DNA of 64,000 bases from Polaribacter sp. HaHaR_3_91 (GTDB taxonomy: Bacteria; Bacteroidota; Bacteroidia; Flavobacteriales; Flavobacteriaceae): positions 1,956,001 to 2,020,000 of the forward strand of contig NZ_CP058986.1 of NCBI RefSeq assembly GCF_019278525.1. The letters run 5' to 3'. A model generated the notes under the pieces. The model had not been told where the DNA came from, ran no database searches, and saw only the letters and a list, made by a program, of their open reading frames with translations. Position 1 is the first letter of the stretch. Every line of letters begins with the position of its first letter. Below are positions 1 to 10,110 of the stretch, in pieces. The position numbers and the translations under genes were made by a program.

Positions 1-1
1 T

Positions 2-766
2 CCTATAGATATTCATTTAAAAGAAACCACAAAAAATATACAAGGGTATTTTTCTTGGATTAGTTTTTTAGCTTTTTCTACATTTATGTTAATCTTATTG
101 GTTTCTAGATTACAGTTAAAAAAAGAATATGTAGAGAATATAAAGGTTGTAGAAGAAAAAGAACATTTAATAAATAGCAACGAGAAGTATCAAAAAGAAA
201 ATGCTATTCTGCAATTAAATCAACTTAAGAAAAAAATAAATCCACATTTTTTATTCAATAGTTTAAATTCTTTGCATGTTTTAATTGATTTAAATCCAGA
301 TTTATCTCAGCAATTTGTATTAAAACTGGCTGATGTATATCGATACCTTTTAGAAGAGCGTGAAGGAAATTTAATTTCTGTGAAAAAGGAAATTACTTTT
401 TTAGAACAGTATGTCTTTTTGCAAGAAATTAGATTTAATAAAAGCTTAAGTGTATCCATCGTTAATAATTGTGATGCTGAAATTTTGGGAAGAAATATTC
501 CGTTTCTGTCTTTAGAAACCTTGGTAGAAAATGCAATAAAACATAATGAAATCACTAAAATAAAGCCTTTAATTATAGAGATTATTATTGATAAAGATTT
601 TATTACTGTAAAAAATAATTTTACACCAAGAAAGCATAAAGCTAAAGATAGCCATCATATTGGGTTGAATTATTTAGAGAATACCTACCAATATTATCAA
701 ATTGCTACCTTTAAAACAGGTGTTGTAGACGGTAAATTTGTCTGCACATTGCCTTATATAACCTAA
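2..766 (+). CDS. Sensor histidine kinase, LytS/YehU type (5' end outside window)
   Basis: This is the C-terminal part of a membrane sensor kinase. The frame is open from base 2, so the gene starts upstream of the window; the first internal ATG is at 86. A hydrophobic segment (about codons 20-37) is followed by a short coiled coil. Next comes the His_kinase phosphoacceptor box with the INPHFLFNSLNS signature typical of the LytS/AlgZ class, then an ATP-binding N-box (ETLVENAIKHN) and a C-terminal HATPase remnant. Such kinases normally pair with a LytTR response regulator, which is not encoded downstream here, so the partner may lie upstream. The next gene follows after about 95 bp on the same strand, but no functional link is shown. 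Confidence 0.85.
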   Translation, partial: PIDIHLKETTKNIQGYFSWISFLAFSTFMLILLVSRLQLKKEYVENIKVVEEKEHLINSNEKYQKENAILQLNQLKKKINPHFLFNSLNSLHVLIDLNPDLSQQFVLKLADVYRYLLEEREGNLISVKKEITFLEQYVFLQEIRFNKSLSVSIVNNCDAEILGRNIPFLSLETLVENAIKHNEITKIKPLIIEIIIDKDFITVKNNFTPRKHKAKDSHHIGLNYLENTYQYYQIATFKTGVVDGKFVCTLPYIT

Positions 767-862
767 AAATAGTATTTCACTCCGTTTTTTATAGAGTTCA
801 CTCTATTCCGTTTTGCTAAGTTGTTGATATCATGCAAATTTGATGTTTTAACACTATTATTT

Positions 863-3409
863 ATGAAAACATCCTCTTTTAAAGGTGCTTTATTGGTTCC
901 ATTTTTAATGACTTCTCTTTTGATATTTACCTCTTTATCTGGTTTTTCTCAAGATAAAAAGGAAACAGCTAATGACGAAAAAAAAGATTCTATAAAATCT
1001 ACTGATGATAAAAAACTTTCCTACCAAAAGTTTTTAAAAGAAGGGAATGTTAAAGAAGGATTATTTAATGTATACGCTATAAAAGAAGATTATTATTTCG
1101 AAATTCCAGATTCGTTATTGTCTAGAGATTTGTTAATTGTAAATAAGGTATCTAGTGTTCCTTATGCTTTAAACGGACATGGTTTAAATAAAGGAATGAC
1201 TTTTGAAACCAAGCTTATTCGGTTTTATAAAGATACTATTCTAAACAAGGTTTGGGTTAAAACGGTGAATCCTAGAGTTCAATCTCCAGAAAATGATGCA
1301 ATTACTTTATCTGTAAAAGATAATTTTGGTGAGTCTATTATAGAAGAGTTTAAAATAGAAGCAATAAATACAGATTCTACATCCGTATTTATTAAAGTAA
1401 ATAAAATATTTAACGGTAAAGAACAGAGTTTTAGTGATTTGTTAACCAATATAGGTTTGGGCGGTAGTTTAAAAACAAACTTATCTATTTTAGAAACGAT
1501 TAAATCTTTCCCTAAAAATATTGTTGTAAAATCTTTATTAACGACTTCTGTTAAAGAGGGCGGAAGTGCAGCTTTACCTTTAACAATTGGAGTTACTACT
1601 AATATTGTTTTATTGCCAACAGATATAATGAAACCTCGTTTTTCAGACAAACGTATTGGGTATTTTGATAAACCAATGGATTATTTTTCTGATGATCAAC
1701 AAGAAGTTGAGTCTAGAGGAATGATTACAAGATGGAGATTAGAACCTAAAGAAGAAGATATTGAAAAATATAAGCGAGGAGAATTGGTACAGCCCAAAGA
1801 ACAAATCATTTACTATTTAGATCCTGCTACGCCAAAACAATGGAGACCTTTTATAGAACAAGGTGTGTATGATTGGAATGTAGCTTTTGAAGCTGCTGGA
1901 TTTAAAAATGTGCTAAAAGTAAAGTTTCCTTCGGATGAGGACAGGAATTTTGATGCAGATGATGTTCGCTATTCTGTAATAACCTATGCAGCATCAGAAA
2001 AACAAAATGCCATGGGACCTTCTGTAGTAGATCCTAGAAGTGGACAAATATTAGAATCAGATATTATTTGGTGGCATAATTTAATGAAAGGATTGCATTC
2101 TTGGATTCGTGTACAAACAGGACCAATTGATCCAAAAGCAAGACCTAATAAATTTTCTGAACAACATATGGGAGAGGCAATTCGTTTTGTTTCTTCTCAC
2201 GAAGTTGGTCATACCTTCGGATTAAAACATAATATGGGCGCATCATTTAGCTACCCAGTAGATTCTTTAAGATCTAAAACGTTTACCGCTAAAATGGGCG
2301 GAACAGCTCCTTCTATTATGGATTATGCTCGTTTTAATTATGTAGCGCAACCAGAAGATGAAATTACAGATATCACTCCTAAAATTGGTGTTTATGATAA
2401 ATATGCAATTGATTGGGGATATCGTTGGATTGAAAATACATCTGCTCATGAAGAACTTCCGGTTTTAAACCAATGGATTCGTAAACATGAAAATGATCCT
2501 TTATATTTTTATGGACCGCAACAAGCTCAAGTGATTGACCCGAGATCTCAAAGTGAAGATTTAGGCGATAATGCTGTAAAAGCGAGTGAATACGGATTGA
2601 AGAACTTAAAAAGAATATTACCAAATATTTTAGATTGGACAGCGGCAGAAGGACAAGATTATTACAAAGCATCAAAATTATACAAAGCAGTAATAGACCA
2701 ATGGGGAACTTATAATGGTCATGTAATGGCAAATATTGGTGGTGTTTATGTAAACAATACGGTTTATGGAGATGGCAAAAACACTTTTGAACCAGTATCT
2801 GCTAAAAGGCAAAAAGAGGCATTGAGTTATATCATAAAAAATGCTGTTTTACCTCAAAAATGGTTATTTATGCCAAAAATTATCAATAAGGTTTTTGCAG
2901 TAAGAGATGCGCCAGATGGAGAACGCTTTTATTCGCCTGTTTCTATGTTACGCATTCATCAAACCAATGCAATTTATGCGCTGATAAAAACAGATAGATT
3001 GATGAGAATTACCGAAAATGAAGTTTTATCAAAAGACAGTGAAGAAGTATTTACAGAGCAATATTTATTTGATAAATTATTTGAAGCCATTTTTAAGAAA
3101 ACAGAAAAAGGAAAGTCTTTAGATATGTTTGATAGAATTACTCAGAAAAATTATGTGGATGTATTAACTGTAGATCGAAATAAATTATTAGAGAAAACGA
3201 AAGAAAAAACAATTTCAGAAGATGCCAATACCTTTAAAAATGTACACTTTTCTTACCTACCAAGAGTAGCAGATATAGGTACCAATAAAAGAGCTGCATT
3301 AGAAAAAATATTAAAGCTTTTAAAGAAAAAAGAACATAGAGGAGATAGAGCTACTCAGGCACATTATAGTGACTTAATAGCAAGAATTGAATATAATTTG
3401 AAAAACTAA
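863..3409 (+). CDS. Secreted zinc-dependent metalloprotease (DUF5117/DUF5118 type)
   Basis: This is a large (848 aa) secreted or surface zinc protease. The start at 863 is preferred over 821 because it puts an N-terminal signal sequence (a hydrophobic stretch ending near GFSQ) at the beginning. The metzincin-like zinc site HEVGHTFGLKH lies at about residues 446-456, with the three His ligands and the Glu base intact, followed by a Met-turn-like SIMDY. The long N-terminal half matches the DUF5117/DUF5118 layout of Bacteroidota metalloproteases. It ends 3 bp before a SusC gene and forms an operon with SusC/SusD, which suggests it degrades extracellular protein whose products the porin imports. 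The substrate is inferred, not shown. Confidence 0.85.
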   Translation: MKTSSFKGALLVPFLMTSLLIFTSLSGFSQDKKETANDEKKDSIKSTDDKKLSYQKFLKEGNVKEGLFNVYAIKEDYYFEIPDSLLSRDLLIVNKVSSVPYALNGHGLNKGMTFETKLIRFYKDTILNKVWVKTVNPRVQSPENDAITLSVKDNFGESIIEEFKIEAINTDSTSVFIKVNKIFNGKEQSFSDLLTNIGLGGSLKTNLSILETIKSFPKNIVVKSLLTTSVKEGGSAALPLTIGVTTNIVLLPTDIMKPRFSDKRIGYFDKPMDYFSDDQQEVESRGMITRWRLEPKEEDIEKYKRGELVQPKEQIIYYLDPATPKQWRPFIEQGVYDWNVAFEAAGFKNVLKVKFPSDEDRNFDADDVRYSVITYAASEKQNAMGPSVVDPRSGQILESDIIWWHNLMKGLHSWIRVQTGPIDPKARPNKFSEQHMGEAIRFVSSHEVGHTFGLKHNMGASFSYPVDSLRSKTFTAKMGGTAPSIMDYARFNYVAQPEDEITDITPKIGVYDKYAIDWGYRWIENTSAHEELPVLNQWIRKHENDPLYFYGPQQAQVIDPRSQSEDLGDNAVKASEYGLKNLKRILPNILDWTAAEGQDYYKASKLYKAVIDQWGTYNGHVMANIGGVYVNNTVYGDGKNTFEPVSAKRQKEALSYIIKNAVLPQKWLFMPKIINKVFAVRDAPDGERFYSPVSMLRIHQTNAIYALIKTDRLMRITENEVLSKDSEEVFTEQYLFDKLFEAIFKKTEKGKSLDMFDRITQKNYVDVLTVDRNKLLEKTKEKTISEDANTFKNVHFSYLPRVADIGTNKRAALEKILKLLKKKEHRGDRATQAHYSDLIARIEYNLKN

Positions 3410-3412
3410 ATC

Positions 3413-6400
3413 ATGAATAAATTAATATACATATTAATTTTTATTCCGAGTTTACTTTTTGCTCAGCAAGAAAAAGTAATTAACGGAAAAGTTATGGATG
3501 CCGCCTTCCAAATGCCTATTGTTGGAGCATCGGTCTACGCGTCATCTGCAATAATAGGAAATGAAACGAATACCAAAGGAGTTATACAAGGTACCATGTT
3601 AGGTACTACCACAAATTTTGATGGTGAGTTTTCTTTAAAAGTGGAAGCAGACATTAAATACATTTTGATTTCTTATATCGGCTATGAAACAGAAAAAATA
3701 GATATTTCTAATGTAACTTCAAACCTAACAGTTGTTTTAAAGGAAAGTGCAGAAAGTTTAGATGAAATTATTGTTACGGGATATCAAAAAATTGAAAAAC
3801 GTAAAATAACATCTGCTTACGCAAAAGTAGAAATGACAGATATTAATCAGGCAGGTGTTTCTAGTGTAGATCAAATGTTGGTTGGTCAATTATCGGGTGT
3901 TGCCATTCAACCAATAAGTGGTGCTCCAGGAGCTCCTTCAAAAATATCTATTAGAGGAGCCGCTACTTTAAATGGCTCTTCAGATCCATTATGGGTGTTA
4001 GATGGTATTCCGTTAGACGGAAATGATATTCCACAAGATTTTAGAGACAAAGACAATATCGATAATTTACAATCGTATCCAATTGCAGGTTTAAATCCAG
4101 AAGATATAGAAAGTATTACCGTTTTAAAAGATGCTTCTGCAACTTCTATTTACGGAGCAAGAGCTGCCAATGGGGTAATTGTTATCACCAGTAAAAATGG
4201 TAAAAAGGGTGCAATGCGTATCAATGTAAACGCGAATGTATTTGTAACTCAAAAACCAGATTTTAGTAAGTTGAATTTAATGAACTCTTCGGAAAAAGTA
4301 GATTTCGAATTACTATTGGCAAGTAGACCAGATTTAAAATATCAACAAGATAGAGGAGGAGTTGCTAGAATTTTAAATAATTATGGCGAGTATAATAATT
4401 TTAGAGATAATGGTTTTGCTAGTATTTCTAGTGCCGCTCAAAATGACATCAATAATTTAAAAAACATCAATACTAATTGGGGAGACGAGCTATATCAAAT
4501 GGCAGTAAACCAACAATATGGTGTTAGTATTTCTGGAGGAACAGAGAATAATGATTACTATTTTTCTACAGGAATTTTTGATGAAACAGGAGCTACTAAA
4601 GGTACCGGTCAGAAACGATTTAATATTACGTTAAAAGATAATTTTAATATAAACGATAAATTAAAAGTAGGTGTGGCGTTGTTTGGTAGCCAAACAATAA
4701 CATCATCTTATATTACTGGTGCAGATGCGTATACAAATCCGTCTAACTATTCTAGAAATGCCAATCCATATTTAGAAATAAAAGATGCAGATGGTAATTA
4801 TGTTTATGATCCAGATTTGGTAGAAAGATCAGATTTAAATCTAAATTATAATATTTTAGAAGAACGAGAAAACACCAATTATGAGTTAGTAGCGAGTTCA
4901 TTAAAAGCCATTTTTGACGCAGGTTATAAAGTAAATGAAGAGATTCATTTTAATACACAACTAGGGTTACAGTTAGATTTTGATAAGACGGAAAAATATA
5001 GTGGTGAAGAAAGTTACTATACTCGTAAATATGAGCAAAGATCTCAATATGCAGCATCTACAGGTACTTCGTATTATATGCCTAAAGGCGGAATTATTCA
5101 GAATTGGAATGCAGATGTTTTTCAATATAACTGGAAAACAACAGCGAATTACAACACTTCTTTTAACGATGTGCATGAATTAGATGTTATGTTGGGTACA
5201 GAATTTAGAAGAAATAAGAGAACCCAAATTCATACCAAAGGTTTTGGCTATAATAGCAATACTTTAACTTCTATTGCTATTACAGATGAACGTTCATTAA
5301 CAAATTCTTTGTTTGATCCTTATCAAAAAACGTATAGTGAAAATGCGTATGCTTCTTTTTTCGGAACAGCTTCTTATACGTATGATCAAAAATATACCGC
5401 TTTTACGAGTTTAAGATATGATGGCTCTAACTTATTTGGAGTAAATCCTAAATATAGATACTTACCTATTTGGTCTTTTGCAGGTTCTTGGAATGTGTAT
5501 AAAGAAGACTTTATGTATGATTTAGATTTTGTAAGCGATTTAAAACTAAGAGCATCGTACGGAGTACAAGGAAATATAGATAAAACAACATCACCTTTTG
5601 TAGTTGGAGAATATTATACATCTTCTATTTTACCAGGTGTTAGTGAAGAAACCATTAGAGCTTTAAATGCGCCTAATGCAGATTTAAGATGGGAAAAAAC
5701 AGTATCATCAAACATTGGTTTGGATCTAGGCTTGTTTAATAATAAAATCTATATATCCGGAGATTATTATGCAAGAAAAAGTACCGATTTAATTGGTTTA
5801 AGATCTGTGCCTTTAGAGAGTGGCTATAATTTTATCAATACCAATTGGGCAACTGTAAGTAATAAAGGATTTGAACTTTCTATCAATACCACAAATATTG
5901 ATACACCTAATTTTAAATGGACAAGTGGATTTAATATTTCTCACAATAAAAGTATTGTTGATAATATAGAAATTAGAGAAGAAGACTTTAAACCTTCCTT
6001 AAAAGGATATAGTGTAAATGCCATTTTTGCAATTAAAACAGCAGGTTTAGATAGCAACGGATTGCCTTTGTTTTGGAAAGATGGTAAAAAAGTGTCTGCA
6101 GTAGATTTTTATAATTTAGAAGAAGGCACAAATGGAAACCAATTAACAAGAGAAGAACATAGAAACTTATACTCTTATGTAGGCGATGGAACTCCTAAAT
6201 TTAGCGGAGGATTTAGAAATAGTTTTAAACACAAACAGTTTGATTTACGTGTATTAACTAATTTTAATATTAAGCAAACCGTAAAAGCAGCACCAAGTTA
6301 CAATCTTGCTTTAGCACAACCAGGAAACAATTACAATACAGATATTTTAAAAGCAGGTACAGGGAATTATCCAGCTTTAATAGGATTAACATCGCCTGGT

Positions 6401-6706
6401 TTCGATACCGATTTAGTGTACACTTGGTTTAACTCTTCAGATGATGGGCAAACTTATAACGATCTAGATATTTGGGTTAAAGATATTTCTTACATCCGCG
6501 TAAGCAGTATTAAACTTAGTTATGCCATACCAAAAGAGAAATTAAAAAAGTTAAAAATATCAAGTTTAAATTTCAATCTAGAAGGACGTAATTTATTTGT
6601 TATTGGTACAGATTACAACGGATTCTTTGATCCAGAAACCTATGGAAGTTTGTATGCACAACCGATTCCTAGAATTATTTCAGCAGGATTTAATCTTTCT
6701 TTTTAA
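3413..6706 (+). CDS. SusC/RagA-family TonB-linked outer membrane protein
   Basis: This 1097-aa TonB-dependent transporter has a signal peptide (ending near LLFAQ), an N-terminal carboxypeptidase-regulatory-like domain (about 20-115) and a TonB-box-like region (DEIIVTGYQ). A plug domain follows with hallmark motifs IRGAATLNGSSDPLWVLDG and SIYGARAANGVIVITSK. The large beta-barrel ends in an aromatic (FNLSF), as expected for an outer-membrane protein. The regulatory-like domain carries an insertion of about 15 residues. It forms a pair with the downstream SusD lipoprotein, after 10 bp, to make an outer-membrane uptake complex. The metalloprotease upstream suggests peptides as ligand, though SusC sequence alone does not fix the ligand. 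Confidence 0.95.
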   Translation: MNKLIYILIFIPSLLFAQQEKVINGKVMDAAFQMPIVGASVYASSAIIGNETNTKGVIQGTMLGTTTNFDGEFSLKVEADIKYILISYIGYETEKIDISNVTSNLTVVLKESAESLDEIIVTGYQKIEKRKITSAYAKVEMTDINQAGVSSVDQMLVGQLSGVAIQPISGAPGAPSKISIRGAATLNGSSDPLWVLDGIPLDGNDIPQDFRDKDNIDNLQSYPIAGLNPEDIESITVLKDASATSIYGARAANGVIVITSKNGKKGAMRINVNANVFVTQKPDFSKLNLMNSSEKVDFELLLASRPDLKYQQDRGGVARILNNYGEYNNFRDNGFASISSAAQNDINNLKNINTNWGDELYQMAVNQQYGVSISGGTENNDYYFSTGIFDETGATKGTGQKRFNITLKDNFNINDKLKVGVALFGSQTITSSYITGADAYTNPSNYSRNANPYLEIKDADGNYVYDPDLVERSDLNLNYNILEERENTNYELVASSLKAIFDAGYKVNEEIHFNTQLGLQLDFDKTEKYSGEESYYTRKYEQRSQYAASTGTSYYMPKGGIIQNWNADVFQYNWKTTANYNTSFNDVHELDVMLGTEFRRNKRTQIHTKGFGYNSNTLTSIAITDERSLTNSLFDPYQKTYSENAYASFFGTASYTYDQKYTAFTSLRYDGSNLFGVNPKYRYLPIWSFAGSWNVYKEDFMYDLDFVSDLKLRASYGVQGNIDKTTSPFVVGEYYTSSILPGVSEETIRALNAPNADLRWEKTVSSNIGLDLGLFNNKIYISGDYYARKSTDLIGLRSVPLESGYNFINTNWATVSNKGFELSINTTNIDTPNFKWTSGFNISHNKSIVDNIEIREEDFKPSLKGYSVNAIFAIKTAGLDSNGLPLFWKDGKKVSAVDFYNLEEGTNGNQLTREEHRNLYSYVGDGTPKFSGGFRNSFKHKQFDLRVLTNFNIKQTVKAAPSYNLALAQPGNNYNTDILKAGTGNYPALIGLTSPGFDTDLVYTWFNSSDDGQTYNDLDIWVKDISYIRVSSIKLSYAIPKEKLKKLKISSLNFNLEGRNLFVIGTDYNGFFDPETYGSLYAQPIPRIISAGFNLSF

Positions 6707-6716
6707 AAAAGAGTTT

Positions 6717-8033
6717 ATGAAAAAAATAATATACAGCATCTTTATAACCTTAAGTTTTATCTCTTGTGATAAGTACTTAGATATAGAACCAGTAGGACAA
6801 GTTATACCTAAATCTGTAGAAGAATATAGAAGTTTTTTAACTTCTGCATATTCAATTACAAAAGAATCTAAAGTATTAACAACGTACAGAACTGATGAAT
6901 TGGCTTTAAGTGCAGATGCATTGGGTGTAGAACAATATGAGGATCTTTTTATCTGGAATGATGTAAACCCAAGTCTTTTAACAAGTGTTTTTCCGTATGC
7001 AAGTTTATACAATACTATTTTTTATACCAATCACGTAATAAATAGTGAAGCAACTATTGAAGGAAATCAATCAGATAAAGAGCAATTGTTAGGAGAAGCG
7101 TATGCTTTAAGAGCAATGCAATACTTCGAGTTGATCAATTTATATGCGAAACCTTACAATAAATCAACAGCAAATACTGATGCTGGTGTGCCAATTACTT
7201 TAGAATATGATGCCGAAAAAGAGTTTTTAGGACAAACTGTTGAAGATGTGTATGCCTTAATTTTAAGCGATCTTACCATGGCAGAATCTCTAATTAATAT
7301 CCAAAAACAAGAGGTCGGTTATAACTATAGATTTTCTATGATCGCTGTAAAAGCTTTTAAATCTAGAGTTTATTTATACCAACAAGATTGGCAGAAAGCG
7401 ATTGATTTGGCAAATGAAGCTTTGGCAATCAATACAGAAATTCAAAATTTAAATATAGACACTTCTATAATGCCATCAGAATATAACGCTGTAGAATCTA
7501 TTTTGGCATTAGAAACAGTTGCTTCTTTTGATCTGGTTAACAATACAACTATTTCTAAGACTTTAATTGATTCTTATAATCAAACAGCAGATGTCCGTTT
7601 TTCGCTTTATTTTAAAGAAAATACAGACGGAAGTTTTAGTTCTAATAAAAGTGCAGAAACTAAATTTAAGGTTTCTTATAGAACAGCAGAATTACATTTA
7701 ACCATTGCAGAATGTTTGGCAGCATTAAATGAAGATGTTTTGGCAAAAGAGAAGTTAATATCATTTGCAGAAAATAGATATACAACCGATGGTTTTACTG
7801 CTTATAAAGCAAACGTAAATTCATTAAATAGTAACGACCTAAAAGCAGAAATCTTAGAAGAACGTAGAAGAGAATTTGCAATTGAAGGTCAAAGGTGGAA
7901 TGATTTAAGAAGAACTACACAACCTAAATTAACCAAAGTTTTTAACGGAGTTACCTACACATTAGAGAATAATGACGACAGATATGTCATTCCTTTTCCT
8001 AATGATGCAACTATTAATAACCCTAATTTATAA
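6717..8033 (+). CDS. SusD/RagB-family nutrient-binding outer membrane lipoprotein
   Basis: This is the surface-exposed lid lipoprotein of the SusCD complex. The start at 6717 (about 438 aa) gives a clean lipoprotein signal with a lipobox around SFISC, the lipidated Cys being residue 17. An earlier in-frame ATG at 6597 lies inside susC and is unlikely. The family features are helical TPR-like segments (for example LLGEAYALRAMQYFELINLY) and the C-terminal motif with LEERRREFAIEGQRWNDLRR. It sits 10 bp after susC and is surely cotranscribed. The ligand is not evident. Confidence 0.93.
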   Translation: MKKIIYSIFITLSFISCDKYLDIEPVGQVIPKSVEEYRSFLTSAYSITKESKVLTTYRTDELALSADALGVEQYEDLFIWNDVNPSLLTSVFPYASLYNTIFYTNHVINSEATIEGNQSDKEQLLGEAYALRAMQYFELINLYAKPYNKSTANTDAGVPITLEYDAEKEFLGQTVEDVYALILSDLTMAESLINIQKQEVGYNYRFSMIAVKAFKSRVYLYQQDWQKAIDLANEALAINTEIQNLNIDTSIMPSEYNAVESILALETVASFDLVNNTTISKTLIDSYNQTADVRFSLYFKENTDGSFSSNKSAETKFKVSYRTAELHLTIAECLAALNEDVLAKEKLISFAENRYTTDGFTAYKANVNSLNSNDLKAEILEERRREFAIEGQRWNDLRRTTQPKLTKVFNGVTYTLENNDDRYVIPFPNDATINNPNL

Positions 8034-8044
8034 ATAATAAACCG

Positions 8045-8075
8045 TTGTAACCTGTTGTTATCTTATAGGTTACAA
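8045..8075 (+). terminator. Hairpin after susD, possible attenuating terminator
   Basis: A 9-bp inverted repeat TTGTAACCT / AGGTTACAA (8045-8053 and 8067-8075) encloses a 13-base loop directly after susD. The run of T after it is poor, so it may be a weak terminator or an mRNA-stability hairpin that separates susD expression from the next lipoprotein gene. Confidence 0.35.
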
Positions 8076-8119
8076 TTTCAATAAAAAGATAAAAACAACC
8101 CAATTAAATATTTTAAATT

Positions 8120-9163
8120 ATGAAGAAAATTTTTTCTATCCTTAGTGTTTTTTTAGCCTTAGCTATAACTACTGTTTCATGTTCTAGTGATGATGATGCT
8201 CCAATTTTATCGTCTTTGGCAACCATTACAGATTTTACAATTGCTATTGATGGCGTAAATGCTGATGATATTGTTTACGATTTAGGAACTGATATTATTG
8301 TAACTGTCCCTTTCGGAACAAATTTAACAGCAGTTGTACCTACTATTACAGTTTCAGAAAATGCAACTATCTCTCCAAATTCAGGTACAGAAATTACTTT
8401 TGTAGACGGAGAAGCAAAAACTTTTGTAGTAACTGCAGAAGATGAAGTAACTACTAAAAACTATACTGTAACCGTTAATGTTCGTGGTGAAGTTGGTAGT
8501 GGATCTCAATTAGAAACAACAGTTTTTACGGAAGATTATGTTTTTTTTGCAGCAAGCACAACTACTACTTATGAGTATGATGATAATTTTGGATTTGTAA
8601 ATAAAATCTCTATAGATGAAGGATTCGGAGCTTCTGTTTTTACTTTAGTTTATGATGATAAAAACCAAGTTATTGAAAAAACAAGTGACGCAACAAGTAC
8701 GGTTTATTCTTATGAAAATGGTCAAATTGTAAAAGGTGAATACAAAGAAGACGATGTGTTAGTTTATACTTATATCTATACCTATAATACATCTGGAAAC
8801 TTAATTAAAGAAGAAAGAACAAATCATGAAGGTGATGATGCTTTAGTAGATGATATTACTACTTTTGAATATGACGCTAATGGTAATGTTATAAAAACGA
8901 ACAGAGGAACAGCTCAAACAAATCCTTCTGAAGCAACTTATGACACAAAAAACAATCCTTTTAAAGGAATTTATCCAGCTGCATATGCTGCAATTAATGT
9001 TGGTTTTGATGCTGTAAATACAAACAATCCTCTTACTCGTGATACTGCAGATGCTAATGTTTCTTATGTATATAATACAGATGATTATCCTTTAGAATCT
9101 TCTTATACTAATAGTGAATTTGGCTTAACGGTACTTAGAACATTTACATATTACGCTAACTAA
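8120..9163 (+). CDS. Surface lipoprotein with DUF5018-like Ig domain
   Basis: This 347-aa protein has a lipoprotein signal (TTVSCSSDDD, lipidated Cys followed by an acidic stretch typical of export to the flavobacterial cell surface). Residues about 30-125 form an immunoglobulin-like repeat of the DUF5018 kind, ending KNYTVTVNV. The C-terminal half is rich in Tyr, Asp and Thr, with YEYDDNFGF- and FEYDANGNV-type units resembling YD/RHS-like beta-strand repeats. It lies directly after the SusCD pair and may be an accessory surface binding protein of that uptake unit. That role is inferred from position only. Confidence 0.6.
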   Translation: MKKIFSILSVFLALAITTVSCSSDDDAPILSSLATITDFTIAIDGVNADDIVYDLGTDIIVTVPFGTNLTAVVPTITVSENATISPNSGTEITFVDGEAKTFVVTAEDEVTTKNYTVTVNVRGEVGSGSQLETTVFTEDYVFFAASTTTTYEYDDNFGFVNKISIDEGFGASVFTLVYDDKNQVIEKTSDATSTVYSYENGQIVKGEYKEDDVLVYTYIYTYNTSGNLIKEERTNHEGDDALVDDITTFEYDANGNVIKTNRGTAQTNPSEATYDTKNNPFKGIYPAAYAAINVGFDAVNTNNPLTRDTADANVSYVYNTDDYPLESSYTNSEFGLTVLRTFTYYAN

Positions 9164-9201
9164 TTAGATCAATTAATTCCCCTTTTTTATTTATTACACA
9201 G

Positions 9202-9231
9202 ACACCCTTAATTTTAAGGGTGTTTGTTTTT
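9202..9231 (+). terminator. Rho-independent terminator
   Basis: The stem ACACCCTTAA / TTAAGGGTGT (9202-9211 and 9214-9223) with a tiny loop is followed by TTGTTTTT. It ends the metalloprotease-SusCD-lipoprotein transcription unit. Confidence 0.75.
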
Positions 9232-9248
9232 ATAAAACTTATTTTAAA

Positions 9249-9890
9249 ATGAAGAAATCCTTTTTAGTACTCTTTTCTTTTTTGATGTTTGCTTGTAATT
9301 CTAATTCTTCAAACGAAGTAATACTTCCTGAAAATGAAGAGATTCCATTAACAAAAGAAGAAGAAATAATTAAAATATATAACGAATCTGTTTTACCTTT
9401 ATTTAAAGAATATTCAGGTGCAGAAATACCTACACAGTTTAAAATAGATAAAAACGATTTAGGTATAAATGCAGGAGCAGCTTTTGGTTATGTAGAAGTG
9501 AGTCAGGGTTTGGTAAACTTAACCAAAGAAGATATTCAATTATTTGCTTTAACACATGAAGTTGCTCATATTGTAACTATAAAACAAGCAAGGCTTTTTG
9601 ATTTACAAGGAAGTATCCCTAAAGGTACTGTAACAAATGATTATAAAAAAGCAGAATATTTAGCAGACTTAATAGCTATCCATTTAATTAAAACCAAACA
9701 GAATAAAGAGTTTAATTTGTTAACCTCTAATTTTCCTTTTTTGCAAGATTTATTGGGTGATACTACTTTTACACATCCTTCTGGAAGTGATCGAATTAAT
9801 TGCATAAATACTTATTTAGAAAATACATTAGTAACAAGCAATGATATTGCTTTTAAAAATACGTTTCTAAACATATGGCAAATGGAGTAG
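9249..9890 (+). CDS. Lipoprotein with M48-like HExxH metallopeptidase motif
   Basis: This 213-aa lipoprotein has a short signal ending in a lipobox (MFACNSN). The central ALTHEVAHIV carries the HExxH zinc motif. A downstream AEYLADLIAIHL, about 50 residues later, fits the ExxxD third-ligand helix of M48-type peptidases. A late THPSGSDRI motif resembles the conserved HP..xxR region of that family. It therefore looks like a small membrane-anchored zinc protease, shorter than classic M48 enzymes and without their transmembrane helices. It lies after a terminator, so it is probably transcribed separately. Confidence 0.65.
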   Translation: MKKSFLVLFSFLMFACNSNSSNEVILPENEEIPLTKEEEIIKIYNESVLPLFKEYSGAEIPTQFKIDKNDLGINAGAAFGYVEVSQGLVNLTKEDIQLFALTHEVAHIVTIKQARLFDLQGSIPKGTVTNDYKKAEYLADLIAIHLIKTKQNKEFNLLTSNFPFLQDLLGDTTFTHPSGSDRINCINTYLENTLVTSNDIAFKNTFLNIWQME

Positions 9891-10110
9891 TGATACCTTG
9901 TTAGAAACCAATTATCAAAACTAATTGAAGGCTCGGTAATGGTTTTATAGTCATTTAAGATTATTGTAATAATTAAGATATTTCTTAAATGTAAATATTA
10001 TGAACGAAAAATGATGCTTTTAAAATTTTTTTAAAAAATAAGATGTTTATTCTTTAGATCATTTATTTTAAAGCTGTGATATAAGTTTTTTAGGGAATAT
10101 ATTAATCCTT

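Noticed and set aside
9891..10110. Small genes or RNA in the 220-bp gap before the YchJ-like gene
   Set aside because: No ORF with a plausible start, hairpin with T run or promoter pair stands out.
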